Below are positions 1 to 9,229 of a stretch of 64,000 nt of DNA, one piece after another. Source of the stretch: an uncultured Collinsella sp. (GTDB lineage: Bacteria > Actinomycetota > Coriobacteriia > Coriobacteriales > Coriobacteriaceae); contig CAAERJ010000040.1 in assembly GCA_900758375.1 (NCBI GenBank), positions 1 through 64,000 on the forward strand. The letters run 5' to 3'. Positions within the stretch are counted from its first letter, which is position 1, and each line of letters opens with the position of its first letter. Made by a program: the position numbers and the translations under genes. Below the pieces are notes generated by a model, which was given only the letters and a program-made list of their open reading frames with translations, was not told the DNA's origin and searched no databases.

Positions 1-27
1 CGCTTCGGCGCGGTGCCCTTTTTTTAT
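1..27 (+). terminator. Right half of a rho-independent terminator, cut by the window edge
   Basis: A TTCG tetraloop is followed by GCGCGGTGCCC and seven T. The left arm would be mostly outside the window. The position fits the end of a major tail protein gene upstream of the tail chaperone. Confidence 0.55.
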
Positions 28-91
28 CGGGGGACCCCAGCCGAACAATGTCCATGTCGTAAGAGGCCATTCGAGAGAAGGGAAAGTCGAG

Positions 92-472
92 ATGGCTGAA
101 GAGAAAGAGTTCGAGCCGACCATCGAGGATTTCGAGAACTGGACCGAGGAGAAGGAGCAGGCCGAGTTCGAGCGCATCGCCGATGCGAACAAGGTCATGT
201 ATGTGATCGGCGACAACACGCTGTTCGTCCGCACGTCCGCCGGCAACATCTACCGCCTGCCCATGTGCCCGAGCTACGCCGAGGTGGCTGCAATCCAGAA
301 CGGCACCGATGACGATGCCCTCGAGAACCTTTGTGCGCTCATCGAGGGCGGCAAGGGCGGCACCGATGCCGTCGAGCGCTTCAAGGCCGAGCCGCTCCAG
401 ACGATGGTCAAGATCCTCGAGGTCTTCGGCGAGAAGCTGGCCAAGGCCCAGGGAGCGACCCTGGGGGAATAG
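92..472 (+). CDS. Phage tail assembly chaperone (gpG-like)
   Basis: A small acidic 126-residue protein just upstream of the tape measure gene, the invariant position of tail assembly chaperones that bind the tape measure protein during tail building. It starts at an ATG behind AGAAGGGA. No catalytic motif is visible. The gene ends in CTG GGG GAA TAG, and the -1 frame beyond the stop is open to 831 without a usable start of its own. A fraction of ribosomes is therefore likely to shift and make a longer G-GT type product. Function is assigned from gene order and the frameshift arrangement, not from sequence similarity I could test. Confidence 0.75.
   Translation: MAEEKEFEPTIEDFENWTEEKEQAEFERIADANKVMYVIGDNTLFVRTSAGNIYRLPMCPSYAEVAAIQNGTDDDALENLCALIEGGKGGTDAVERFKAEPLQTMVKILEVFGEKLAKAQGATLGE
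447..469 (+). promoter_or_regulatory. Probable -1 programmed frameshift site with hairpin
   Basis: The five-G run at 463-467 allows tRNA-Gly on GGG to re-pair on GGG one base upstream, three codons before the zero-frame TAG at 470. A perfect 7-bp hairpin (CCCAGGG at 447-453, CCCTGGG at 459-465, AGCGA loop) overlaps the slip site. The heptamer GGGGGAA is not a classical X-XXY-YYZ site, so a P-site slip is more likely than a tandem slip. Confidence 0.55.
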
Positions 473-831
473 CCCGCTTCATCGCCGAGCTGAAGGAGCA
501 CGAGGACGCCGCGAGGGCAGATTTCGCGGCAAGGGGATGGAGCCTGCAGGCCGACCTCGGAAGCAGGCTCCGCTATGCGGATGCGATCGCGCTTTTCAGG
601 GCGCTCTCAGGAGACCCGGCGACCTCAACAGGTGCGCACGTGGCAGGTCTCAAGTATCCGACCAGTTTTGCCGACATGTTCATCGTGGCGGCTTTGACCA
701 AGAACGAGTTCCCGTCTCCCATCCCGACCGAGGAAGAGCAGCTCCGCGCTGCCTCCTTCAAGGCCTCTGGCGATGAAGCGCAGAAGGCGGCAGAGAACAT
801 GGCGCCGCTGTTCGCTTCGCTTTACGAGTAA
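466..831 (+). CDS. Tail chaperone C-terminal extension made by -1 frameshift (gpGT-like)
   Basis: This frame continues from the G-like gene after a -1 slip: the product changes from T-L-G to G-I-A-R-F near the stop of the first gene. It adds about 121 residues, giving a fusion of about 246 residues. The stretch reads as real coding sequence (for example LRYADAIALFRALSGDP) and ends at TAA 829-831, 21 bases before the tape measure start. There is no in-frame ATG near its beginning; the only in-frame start, at 331, lies in the overlap where this frame translates to Arg-rich nonsense. In lambda-like phages this T domain recruits the tail tube protein. Confidence 0.7.
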   Translation, partial: GIARFIAELKEHEDAARADFAARGWSLQADLGSRLRYADAIALFRALSGDPATSTGAHVAGLKYPTSFADMFIVAALTKNEFPSPIPTEEEQLRAASFKASGDEAQKAAENMAPLFASLYE

Positions 832-852
832 CGAGATCGGGGGAGATCGCGC

Positions 853-3800
853 ATGTCATCTGAGGTCGGTTCCGCACATATTTCGATTTTCCCCGTGATG
901 ACGGGCTTCCGCTCCAAGGTCAACAAAGAGGTAAAGTCGACCGGCGACGAAGCCAGCAATTCATTCAAAAGCGCATTCAGAAACGCCGGCGGCGTAAGCG
1001 GTCGACAGCTCGGCAGGCAGCTCAAGGAATCCTTCGCCGCATCCTCCAAGGGCTTCGCCGGCGATGCGCTCAAGGTCTTCACCGATGATGTCAAAGCCGC
1101 GACCAACGAGCTGAGCAAGGCTCGCATGAAGCAGGCAGATGATGCCGGGCGCGTCCGCGTGGCCGAGATGAGGCTGCAGGATGCCATCGCCAAGTACGGT
1201 GAGGGCTCCACGCAGGCAGTCGCCGCAGAGGAGCGTCTGGCATCCGCACGCCGTAAATCCGAGCAGAGCGCCGCCGACGTGAAGGCCGCGACCGAGAAGC
1301 TGAACATCGCCAATCAGTTCGCCGCTAAGGCGCAACAGGATTTGGCTCAATATACGAACCAATCATCCAATGCCTTCGCCAACGCCGCCAAGAACTTCCT
1401 TGCTGGCGCCAAGTCGCTGGACGCTGGCAAGAACTCCGCTACCGGTATGGCCGGCGCTCTGGGTTCCCTCGTCCGCGCCGCATCCGGCATCGACATGTGG
1501 GGGCCGATTGCGGCAAAGGCCACAGCCGGTCTCGCCAGGGTAAAGGCATCAATCGCCGACTTCGCCGGCAGCGCCAAGAACAAGATGCAGATTGCCGCAG
1601 CCGAGATCGGAAACGCCATCTCGGACGGCCTGTCGCGCGCCGGAAGCAAGGTGCAGACGGTCGTCGGCAATATCGCGTCCAGGCTTCCGCAGCCGATTAA
1701 GAACGTCTGCTCGACCGCGCACACGTGGTTCTCCAATGTGGAGACGGCAGCGAAGTCCGCATTCGATAAACTGCCGGATTTCGCCAAGACCGGTATCGAG
1801 GGCGCGAAAAGCGCCGTCTCCGCCGGCATGTCCGCAATCGGCAAAATCTGCTCCTCCGCAGCCAACGCATTTAAGAGCATCTCAACCGCTATCGTCGGCG
1901 TGGGTGCCGGCGCCACCCTCGCACTCGGCAAACTTGCCGCAACAGGCGGATTCAACCGCGCCCTCAGCATCGAGGACGCGCGTGCGAAGCTGAAGGGCCT
2001 CGGCCACGATGCCGGCAGCATCGACGAGATCATGAACAACGCCCTGGCTTCGGTCAAGGGCACCGCCTACGGCCTGGGAGACGCGGCGACCACGGCATCC
2101 CAGCTCGTGGCGTCCGGCGTCAAGCAGGGCGACCAGCTCACGAGCGTCCTCAAGACGGTCGGCGATTCCGCCCAGATCTCAGGTCGAGACTTCACGGAGA
2201 TGGGCTCCATCTTCTCCAAGGTGGCTGCTTCAAATAAGCTCCAGGGCGAGCAGGTCAACCAGATCCTCGACTCGGGCATCCCCATCTTGCAATTCCTAGC
2301 CAAGCACTACGGCATCACCGCCGAGGAAGCCCAGAAGATGGTGTCCTCCGGCAAGGTTGACTTCGAGAACTTTGCTGCCGCCATGCAGGAGAACCTTGGC
2401 GGCGCGGCGCAGTCCGCTGGCGGCACCTTCAAGGGCGTGATGGCTAACGTCAAGGCAGCTTTGAGCCGTCTCGGCGAGAAGGCGATGACCCCCGTCCTGA
2501 ACGGCCTGCGCGACATCTTCAATGCCGCTATTCCGCTTGTGGACGCCGTCACGACCAAACTGACTCCCGTTTTCGAGCAGTGGGGAGACCTGGTCTCCAA
2601 CACCATCGCACCGATGGTCGTCGATGCTTTCGAGAAGATCACGTCCGTGCTCAACGGTGACAGCTTTTCGGGCTTTTCCAGCGGCATCATGGCGACAATC
2701 CCATTGGTCGGCTCCCTAGTCGCCGCCATGGGAGGCACCGGGCTTCTCGGCACCATCGGCGAGCTCCTCGTCAACATCCCCATGGTCGGCCCGGCCCTAA
2801 AAGGCCTCGTGGGGGATTCCGCGCTTCTCGGCAACGCGCTTAAGCTGCTCGGCGGCCCTGTCGGTTTCGTGCTGTCGCTTCTCGCCGGGCTGGTCATGAT
2901 CAGCCCCCAGCTGCAGCAGACGCTCGCGCAGGTCGCCGAGACGGTCGGCTCCGCGCTCATGGGCGCGGTGTCCACGCTCGCCCCTGTGCTTCAGGATATT
3001 TTCGACAAGTGCACCAGCGCGGCATCTGAGATTTTCCCGGTGCTGGTCGAGTGTTTGAGCCAGATTTTTACGACCATCGGCAATGTGGTTGCCCAGCTCG
3101 CCCCCGTGGCAGCTGAAATCCTGCAGCCCCTGCTCGATTGCATCGCGCAACTCATCGAGCCGCTGACCAATATCATCACAGTCCTTCTGCCGCCGCTTAC
3201 CAGCCTGCTTGACGGCCTGATCATTTTGGCCGGCAGCGTCCTTTCATTTGTCGGCCAGCTGGTCGCCGGAATCGAGTCGCTGCTGCTGCCCATCATCACG
3301 GCGGTCATTCAGGGCATCTCCGACCTGCTGACCAAGTGCAGCCCGTGGCTCGACCAGCTCGGCTCCACCTTCGAGTCCACCATGGATTTGATAGGCGATG
3401 CCCTGGAGGTAATCGGTGTCGCGCTCGGTCAATTCCTAACGGTCGCCGGCTCGGTGATTGAGCAGGTCGTCCAGTTTTTGGTGAGCACCCTTGAGCCCGC
3501 CTTTGCGGCGATGGCCCCGTTCATCTCGGGAATCGTCGCGTCCGTAAACCAGGTGATTAGCTCGATTGCGCAGATCGTGCAGGGCGTCGTCAATTTGGTG
3601 GCAGGGTTGATCTCGGGGAATTGGTCCCAGGTCTGGCAGAGCTGCCAGCAGATCGCCAGCGGCGCTGTCGGTGCGCTCGGCGGCATCCTGAGCGGAATCT
3701 ACAACGCAGCGATGGCTGCGGTCTCGGGTGCCGGCACATGGCTCTGGAATGCCGGCAGCCAGATCATCGCCGGTCTCTGGAACGGCATCTCGGGTGCCAT

Positions 3801-4251
3801 CGGCGGCCTGTATAACAACATCAGGAATGCGCTCTCGGGCTTGGTCGACGAGGCGATGAGCGCGCTCGGCATCCACTCGCCGTCGCGTGTCTTCCGCGAC
3901 AAGGTCGGCAAGTTCATCCCGTCCGGCATCGGCGTCGGTATCAAGCGGAACACCCCAGCTCTGCTCTCCGACGCCGACAGGATGACCGATGCCCTCGTGG
4001 ACCGCGTGAGCGGCGCATCCGCGGCTGTTGACGTGGCTGCTGGTATGTCGCTCGCATCTGGCGCAAACGGCGCTCAGGGGGCAGCTGGTGGCTCTGGTGG
4101 GCTGTCTGTCGAGGACATTGTCTACGCAATCGTGACCGCGCTTAGCAAGATCGGTGCGCTCAAGCTCGATGTCGACCTCAAGACGCTCGCCATGCTGCTC
4201 GCGCCTTCCATCGACTCTGAGCTCGGCAAGCGCGACGCAATGGAGGTCTAA
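853..4251 (+). CDS. Phage tail tape measure protein
   Basis: 1132 residues, by far the longest helical protein of the module. Its length sets tail length and it is ejected with the DNA. An Ala/Lys-rich coiled-coil N-terminal third is followed by a tape-measure N-terminal type domain around residues 370-560 (starting SIEDARAKLKGLG). Long hydrophobic, membrane-like segments then fill about residues 600-990. The end carries the motif IHSPSRVFRDKVGKFIPSGI near residue 1007, which is typical of tape measure C-termini. The ATG has GGGGGAG about 8 bases upstream. The next gene starts directly after the stop codon. Confidence 0.93.
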   Translation: MSSEVGSAHISIFPVMTGFRSKVNKEVKSTGDEASNSFKSAFRNAGGVSGRQLGRQLKESFAASSKGFAGDALKVFTDDVKAATNELSKARMKQADDAGRVRVAEMRLQDAIAKYGEGSTQAVAAEERLASARRKSEQSAADVKAATEKLNIANQFAAKAQQDLAQYTNQSSNAFANAAKNFLAGAKSLDAGKNSATGMAGALGSLVRAASGIDMWGPIAAKATAGLARVKASIADFAGSAKNKMQIAAAEIGNAISDGLSRAGSKVQTVVGNIASRLPQPIKNVCSTAHTWFSNVETAAKSAFDKLPDFAKTGIEGAKSAVSAGMSAIGKICSSAANAFKSISTAIVGVGAGATLALGKLAATGGFNRALSIEDARAKLKGLGHDAGSIDEIMNNALASVKGTAYGLGDAATTASQLVASGVKQGDQLTSVLKTVGDSAQISGRDFTEMGSIFSKVAASNKLQGEQVNQILDSGIPILQFLAKHYGITAEEAQKMVSSGKVDFENFAAAMQENLGGAAQSAGGTFKGVMANVKAALSRLGEKAMTPVLNGLRDIFNAAIPLVDAVTTKLTPVFEQWGDLVSNTIAPMVVDAFEKITSVLNGDSFSGFSSGIMATIPLVGSLVAAMGGTGLLGTIGELLVNIPMVGPALKGLVGDSALLGNALKLLGGPVGFVLSLLAGLVMISPQLQQTLAQVAETVGSALMGAVSTLAPVLQDIFDKCTSAASEIFPVLVECLSQIFTTIGNVVAQLAPVAAEILQPLLDCIAQLIEPLTNIITVLLPPLTSLLDGLIILAGSVLSFVGQLVAGIESLLLPIITAVIQGISDLLTKCSPWLDQLGSTFESTMDLIGDALEVIGVALGQFLTVAGSVIEQVVQFLVSTLEPAFAAMAPFISGIVASVNQVISSIAQIVQGVVNLVAGLISGNWSQVWQSCQQIASGAVGALGGILSGIYNAAMAAVSGAGTWLWNAGSQIIAGLWNGISGAIGGLYNNIRNALSGLVDEAMSALGIHSPSRVFRDKVGKFIPSGIGVGIKRNTPALLSDADRMTDALVDRVSGASAAVDVAAGMSLASGANGAQGAAGGSGGLSVEDIVYAIVTALSKIGALKLDVDLKTLAMLLAPSIDSELGKRDAMEV

Positions 4252-5046
4252 ATGGCAGATTCTAGGCTGGGTATCTACTCGCGCAATAGGATGTTCGTCG
4301 ATGACGGCACGGTCACCGTGAACGGTACCAGGCTCGGCGATATGGGCTGGTACCTGACCTCAGCGCCAGAGGTCGATGCCATCTCGTTCGACACGTCCTA
4401 CACGTCCGTCACCGGTGCCCATGGCTCCCGTGACCTTTCGCTGACGGACGGCAGCGGTCTCGCCTATGCCGGCAGGCGCACGGTGACGCTCCACCTGCGC
4501 ACGGTCGGCACGTGGCAGGAGGCGGTCAAGTCCAAGGTCGCGCTCGGCTCCATCGTCGGTCGCGATGCCCGTATCACGTGGAGGGCACTCCCGGGCGATT
4601 TCATCGGCAGGCTCGAGTCGTCCAGCCCCAGCGAGGTCTGGCAGGGCGGCGTGTTCGCCTACTACGAAATCGACCTGACGATGAGCGCCATGCCCATGCT
4701 GTATGGCAGGAAAACGGCGGTGAGCGGTACGAAACTGACCGTGAACGGCAATTGCCGGGTGTTCCCGACATTCGCCGCCACGCTCAAGGCCGAGAAGAAG
4801 CTGAAGATTTCCCGCGCGGACGGCGTGTTCATCGAGATCGATGCCGAGAGGAACTTTGCCGCCGGTGCCACCGCCGTCATCGAGACCTCGCCGACCAAAT
4901 CGCGCGGCGTGTACATCGATGGCGTCTTGACCTGCCCGACACTCACATCGGATTTCTTCGACCTGCCAGCAGGGGACTCGACCATCACAGTGGTCGGTGC
5001 AAGCAGTATCACGACATCCTTTGAGCCGCTCTGGCTCATCCCCTAG
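4252..5046 (+). CDS. Phage distal tail protein (Dit-like)
   Basis: 264 residues, in the slot between tape measure and the large tail/host-contact protein that Dit occupies in Gram-positive siphophages. Dit forms the hexameric hub at the tail end. The central MGWYLTSAP...TGAHGSRDLS region and the following beta-rich stretch fit the Dit/TIGR01633-type N-terminal fold. The ATG follows the tape measure TAA without a gap, and its GGAGG lies inside the tape measure end, so translation is probably coupled. Confidence 0.78.
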   Translation: MADSRLGIYSRNRMFVDDGTVTVNGTRLGDMGWYLTSAPEVDAISFDTSYTSVTGAHGSRDLSLTDGSGLAYAGRRTVTLHLRTVGTWQEAVKSKVALGSIVGRDARITWRALPGDFIGRLESSSPSEVWQGGVFAYYEIDLTMSAMPMLYGRKTAVSGTKLTVNGNCRVFPTFAATLKAEKKLKISRADGVFIEIDAERNFAAGATAVIETSPTKSRGVYIDGVLTCPTLTSDFFDLPAGDSTITVVGASSITTSFEPLWLIP

Positions 5047-5057
5047 GAGACGGTCAG

Positions 5058-8000
5058 ATGTCCAAGAGATTCATCCATTTCAGCCGTTTCGGCGCATACC
5101 TCGGTGAGCTCACGCCGATGCAGGCCACGCGCACGCGCAACGTCGACCAGTGCGGTGTGGACAAGGTTGAGCTCGTCCTGCTGGACAACGGCGTCGACAA
5201 GTACGACCGCATCGTGTTCTGTGACTCCATGGGGCGCACGTGCGAGTGGATCGTCATGTCCTCGCGTGAGTCGAGGGCGAAGAGCGTGCCTATCTGCGCC
5301 GTCAACTGCTACGGCTCCATGCAGGAGCTATCGCGACACTTCATGCCGACGCTACGCCGCGGCTCCAAAGACACGCCCGAGCAGGCTCTTGCAAAGGCAC
5401 TCGATGGCACCAGATGGTCGGTAGGCCAGTGCGATGAGGGCAGCGGCGAATACAGCGTCTACCACCAGTCCTCGCTGGCTTCCGTCAAAGATATAGCCGA
5501 AGCCTACAAGATGGAGGTCAAGCCGGTAATCCAGCTGTCAGCTGACGGTAACTCCATCGCAAAGCGCTCGGTCCGTCTGGTCAAGCGTTTGGGTCGCGCC
5601 AGCACCGCGCTGCGTCTCGACTACGGCAGCGGTCTGTCCGGCATCGACCGAGTGCTGTCCGCCGATGACGTGGTGACGCGCCTGTACTGCTACGGCAAGG
5701 GCGTGCAGACCACCGATGATGACGGCAACGCCACTGGCGGTTACTCGCGCAAGATCACATTCGCCGACATCAACGGCGGCAAGGAATATATCCAGGATGA
5801 TTCGCTGCTCGAGGTCTGGGGCGTGCCCGGTCCCGATGGGTCGCTCATGCACACCGAGGGCATCTTCGAGGACGGAGATTGCGAGGACAAGGCGACACTT
5901 CTCGCCGAGGGTAGGGCGGCGCTCGCCGAGCGCTCAAAGCCCATCGTGAGCTACGAGGGCACGGTCGAGGCCCTCGGGCGCGCGGGTTTCGATGCCAACG
6001 CCTGCGACCTCGGCGACAACCTCCAGATGGTCGATACGACATTCCCCAAGCCGCTGCGTCTGAGCGGTCGCGTGCTGGAAATCGTGGAAGACCTGCTCGG
6101 TGACGGTTCGCCGAGCACCGTGAAAGTCGGTAACGTCATCGAGGGCATCGTCAAGCGCTCCGATCGCGTGCAGCAGACAATCGACCGCCTGACCAGCAGC
6201 GCCGGCAGCTGGGACAGCGCCGCCACGCTCGGCAGCGCCTATCTTGACGGCCTAATCGACGGCCTGAACAAGGTGATGAACGAGACCGGCGGCTACACCT
6301 ATATCAAGCCCGGCAAGGGCCTGTTCGTCTACGACAAGCCCGAGGACGATAACCCGACCATGTGCATCCAGATCGGCGGTGGTTACTTCCGCATCGCCGA
6401 CGGCAAGAACTCCGATGGCACGTGGAACTTCCGCACGCTCGGCAACGGTCACGGCTTGGTGGCCGACGCCATCGTCTCCGGCACCATCAGCGCCAATCTC
6501 ATCAAGGCCGGAACCATCCAGGATAAGTCTGGCAAGAACTACTGGAATCTCGATGCCAGCGAGTTCCACCTCGGCCCAGGAGCCAAGCTCGACGGCAAGG
6601 ACATCGCTGTCGCCGATGCCGTCATCGCGTCTGTTGATGTCGAGTACGCCCAGGGCACATCGCGCGACAAGGAGCCCGTGGACGGATGGCAGACGACGGC
6701 ACCGCAATGGGTTTCCGGTAAGTACATCTGGACGCGCACCAAGACAACCATGCAGTCGGGCGACATAGAGTACAGCGAGCCCGTGTGCATAAGCGGTCGT
6801 GACGGCGTTGACGGCGCGAACGGCGTTGACGGAAAAGACGGCGAACGCGGTCCCGCAGGAAAGGACGGCGTGTCGACCTACTTCCACCGCGCCTACGCGA
6901 CCAGCGCCGACGGCAGGCAGGGATTCAGTACCTCCTACGGCTTCGGCAAGACCTACCTCGGCACATACGTCGATAATGTCAAGGCCGATTCGACCGACCC
7001 GTCGAAGTACCAGTGGTCGCTCATTAAGGGTGCCGACGGCGAGGACGGCGTCCCCGGAAGGAACGGTACCGACGGCAAGACCTACTACCTGCATATCGCA
7101 TACGCCACGAGCGCGGACGGCAAGCAAGGCTTCAGTGTCTCCTACGGAGCTGGCAAGACTTATATCGGCCAATGCGTCGACCTCAACGTCAAAGACCCGA
7201 CAGACCCGTCTGCCTACACCTGGTCGAAGATAAAGGGCGAGACGGGTACCGGGGTGAGCGGCATCGTGGAGCAGTACTACCTGTCTACAAGCTCCACCTC
7301 ACAGTCCGGCGGCAGCTGGTCGGAGGCCCAGCCCGCGTGGAGTAAGGGCAAGTACATCTGGACGCGCAGCAAAATTACGTGGACGGACGGCTCGACCACA
7401 TATACCGCGCCGTGCCTCGCCAAGGCCATCAACGGCTCAAACCAGATGGCAGGCAGCGCAATTGTCTCGCGCGTGAAGCTGTACGCCAAGAATCAATCTG
7501 ACAGCGTGCCGCCAATTAATGCACAGAACCCAGAGTTGGGGTGGTCTGAGGACATTCCGCAATGGTCGAACGGCTTTTTCATCTGGGAGATGGACCGCGT
7601 CACCTACGGCGACGGCAGCGTCACCCACACGGCGCCGGTGCTGGAGGCCGCGTACAACAAGGCTTACCAGAGCGCGCACGACCTCACGGGCTCACTCAAT
7701 AGCCTCGACACGACGGTGCAGGACCTCGCCAAAGACGGTGTTGTGACCGAGGCAGAGGCCGCGGCCGTGAAGAAGGCCAAGCAGGACGTGGACAAGGAGC
7801 GCGAGGAGATGACCTCGCAGTACAACGCGCTGAAGTCGAACAAGGCCCTCAGTGCCCAGTTCCTCTCGTCCGTCCTCGGCCCGCGCTACACCAAGGCCTT
7901 CGGCACGACCGACGAGGGCGGCACGTACGGTTCCTACGCCGACAAGGTCGACAAGGTTCTCCGGTGCAAGACCGCCGAGGAGCTCAAGGCCGCCATGTAC

Positions 8001-8738
8001 GAGTACGACGCCGCATTCGGAGCCTACTCGACCGCCGTGAAGGACTACGCCGACGCTGCGACCGGGGCGCGCCACGCCATCGAGCAGAAGAACGCATCGG
8101 ACTACGCCGACGGCATTTTGAGCGCCTACGACGAGCAGATGGACCAGAAGGCCATCTTCGACCGCCTGACAAAAGGTGGCACCGAGCAGGGCATCTACAT
8201 GCAGAACGACAGGGTGTACATCAACGCCTCGTACATGGCCACCGGCACCATCGCGGACGCCAAGGGCCGCAACTCGTGGAACCTCAAGGATGGCGTACTG
8301 AAGACCAACTACATGACCGCCAACAACATCACGGCAAACGGGACGTTCAAGTGCGGCTACACGAATTGGTACACCATGCTCACATCGGCGGGCGAACTCG
8401 CCGGTTACCGCACCACCAATGGAAGCACCCCGACCAAAGTCGGATACATCGACTACACGGCGTCGATGCGTGACACGGACACAGGGGCCGTCTATTACGG
8501 AATCCAGATGCAGGCGCAGGGAAGTGTCCGCATATCATCTCCAATCATCTCCACCGCAGCGACGTCCGACAGAAACGTTACCACGATCTACGGACGAACC
8601 GGCTCCGTGTCTCAACCCTTGGTCTCAGAGGTGCACGACAATCACGACGGCACGGTCGGATGGCATTACGGGAACTTCGTTATCAACACGATCAACGGTC
8701 TCTTCACATCGTATTCAACGGTCGGAACGACTGGATAG
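5058..8738 (+). CDS. Large phage tail protein with collagen-like repeats (tail hub / host contact)
   Basis: 1226 residues. Residues 1 to about 400 resemble the base-plate hub and prophage endopeptidase tail proteins that follow Dit. The middle carries repeated modules with a W-x-x-G-K-Y-I-W-T-R core (about residues 555, 770 and 845). Between these are collagen-like Gly-X-Y stretches at about 581-605 and 657-671 (GVDGANGVDGKDGERGPAGK). A charged alpha-helical stretch spans about 870-1030, followed by a beta-rich end. It probably trimerises and reaches the cell surface. The start ATG lies 11 bases after the Dit stop, with AGGAG upstream. No protease or glycosidase active site could be identified. 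Confidence 0.8.
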   Translation: MSKRFIHFSRFGAYLGELTPMQATRTRNVDQCGVDKVELVLLDNGVDKYDRIVFCDSMGRTCEWIVMSSRESRAKSVPICAVNCYGSMQELSRHFMPTLRRGSKDTPEQALAKALDGTRWSVGQCDEGSGEYSVYHQSSLASVKDIAEAYKMEVKPVIQLSADGNSIAKRSVRLVKRLGRASTALRLDYGSGLSGIDRVLSADDVVTRLYCYGKGVQTTDDDGNATGGYSRKITFADINGGKEYIQDDSLLEVWGVPGPDGSLMHTEGIFEDGDCEDKATLLAEGRAALAERSKPIVSYEGTVEALGRAGFDANACDLGDNLQMVDTTFPKPLRLSGRVLEIVEDLLGDGSPSTVKVGNVIEGIVKRSDRVQQTIDRLTSSAGSWDSAATLGSAYLDGLIDGLNKVMNETGGYTYIKPGKGLFVYDKPEDDNPTMCIQIGGGYFRIADGKNSDGTWNFRTLGNGHGLVADAIVSGTISANLIKAGTIQDKSGKNYWNLDASEFHLGPGAKLDGKDIAVADAVIASVDVEYAQGTSRDKEPVDGWQTTAPQWVSGKYIWTRTKTTMQSGDIEYSEPVCISGRDGVDGANGVDGKDGERGPAGKDGVSTYFHRAYATSADGRQGFSTSYGFGKTYLGTYVDNVKADSTDPSKYQWSLIKGADGEDGVPGRNGTDGKTYYLHIAYATSADGKQGFSVSYGAGKTYIGQCVDLNVKDPTDPSAYTWSKIKGETGTGVSGIVEQYYLSTSSTSQSGGSWSEAQPAWSKGKYIWTRSKITWTDGSTTYTAPCLAKAINGSNQMAGSAIVSRVKLYAKNQSDSVPPINAQNPELGWSEDIPQWSNGFFIWEMDRVTYGDGSVTHTAPVLEAAYNKAYQSAHDLTGSLNSLDTTVQDLAKDGVVTEAEAAAVKKAKQDVDKEREEMTSQYNALKSNKALSAQFLSSVLGPRYTKAFGTTDEGGTYGSYADKVDKVLRCKTAEELKAAMYEYDAAFGAYSTAVKDYADAATGARHAIEQKNASDYADGILSAYDEQMDQKAIFDRLTKGGTEQGIYMQNDRVYINASYMATGTIADAKGRNSWNLKDGVLKTNYMTANNITANGTFKCGYTNWYTMLTSAGELAGYRTTNGSTPTKVGYIDYTASMRDTDTGAVYYGIQMQAQGSVRISSPIISTAATSDRNVTTIYGRTGSVSQPLVSEVHDNHDGTVGWHYGNFVINTINGLFTSYSTVGTTG

Positions 8739-8750
8739 AGAGGAATGCAA

Positions 8751-9137
8751 ATGGCATACATCGTCGACTACATGGCGCATGACCCTGTTGGCAACGTCGA
8801 GGGGCAGTTGACCTGCTACGACGCGGAAGCGCTTGCCGAGGCCGAGAAGAACGGCATGGTATACATCGCCGTCATGAGCGATGGGACGCGCAAGGTTGTC
8901 AAGGCGTCGGAGGTGTCGGAGCCGTGTTCGCATGGCCAGGACTTCGTGTTCGTGCAGCCAACCTACGTAGACAAGCGCACTGCTGCCACGGTCGCGTGCT
9001 TCGACGCGCTCTCGGCCATCGTCGACCCTCAACCGGCCACGGCTGACGAGACGGGGGAGGAGGTCGCGCAGGTTGACCCCGTGGAGGCCTTCAGGGCCGC
9101 ACTTGCCGCGCTCAAGGCGCTGGAGGCTAAGGAATGA
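8751..9137 (+). CDS. Phage protein of unknown function between tail genes
   Basis: 128 residues, starting MAYIVDYMAHDPVGN. An in-frame ATG six bases earlier (8745) sits only 2-3 bases from the GAGG and is less likely. The N-terminal half is a compact mixed fold (ALAEAEKNGMVYIAVMSDGT); the C-terminal half is Ala/Glu-rich and likely helical (VEAFRAALAALKALEAKE). Its position after the large tail protein suggests a tail accessory or chaperone role, but I do not recognise the family. Confidence 0.7.
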   Translation: MAYIVDYMAHDPVGNVEGQLTCYDAEALAEAEKNGMVYIAVMSDGTRKVVKASEVSEPCSHGQDFVFVQPTYVDKRTAATVACFDALSAIVDPQPATADETGEEVAQVDPVEAFRAALAALKALEAKE

Positions 9138-9169
9138 TCACTCACGCGATAGCGCTCAGCAACTCGTAA
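9134..9169 (+). other. Possible 11-codon coupled peptide
   Basis: An ATG overlaps the stop of the previous gene (ATGA) behind GGAGGCTAAGGA and opens 11 codons (MITHAIALSNS). The same frame stays open after its TAA up to the next gene. It may be a remnant of a larger phage protein or chance. Confidence 0.15.
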
Positions 9170-9229
9170 AAATCCGGCGGGGGACAGCTGCCCGATTATT
9201 GCTCTCAGCAAGCAACTAAGGGGGTCAAG

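Noticed and set aside
6798..7068. Gly-X-Y repeats considered as a CRISPR-like or tandem DNA repeat
   Set aside because: They are coding collagen-like triplets inside the tail protein, with no conserved DNA repeat or spacers.
6252..7172. 306-codon frame antisense to the large tail protein
   Set aside because: Val/Leu/Gly-rich shadow frame; the tail protein frame has the collagen repeats and a proper start.
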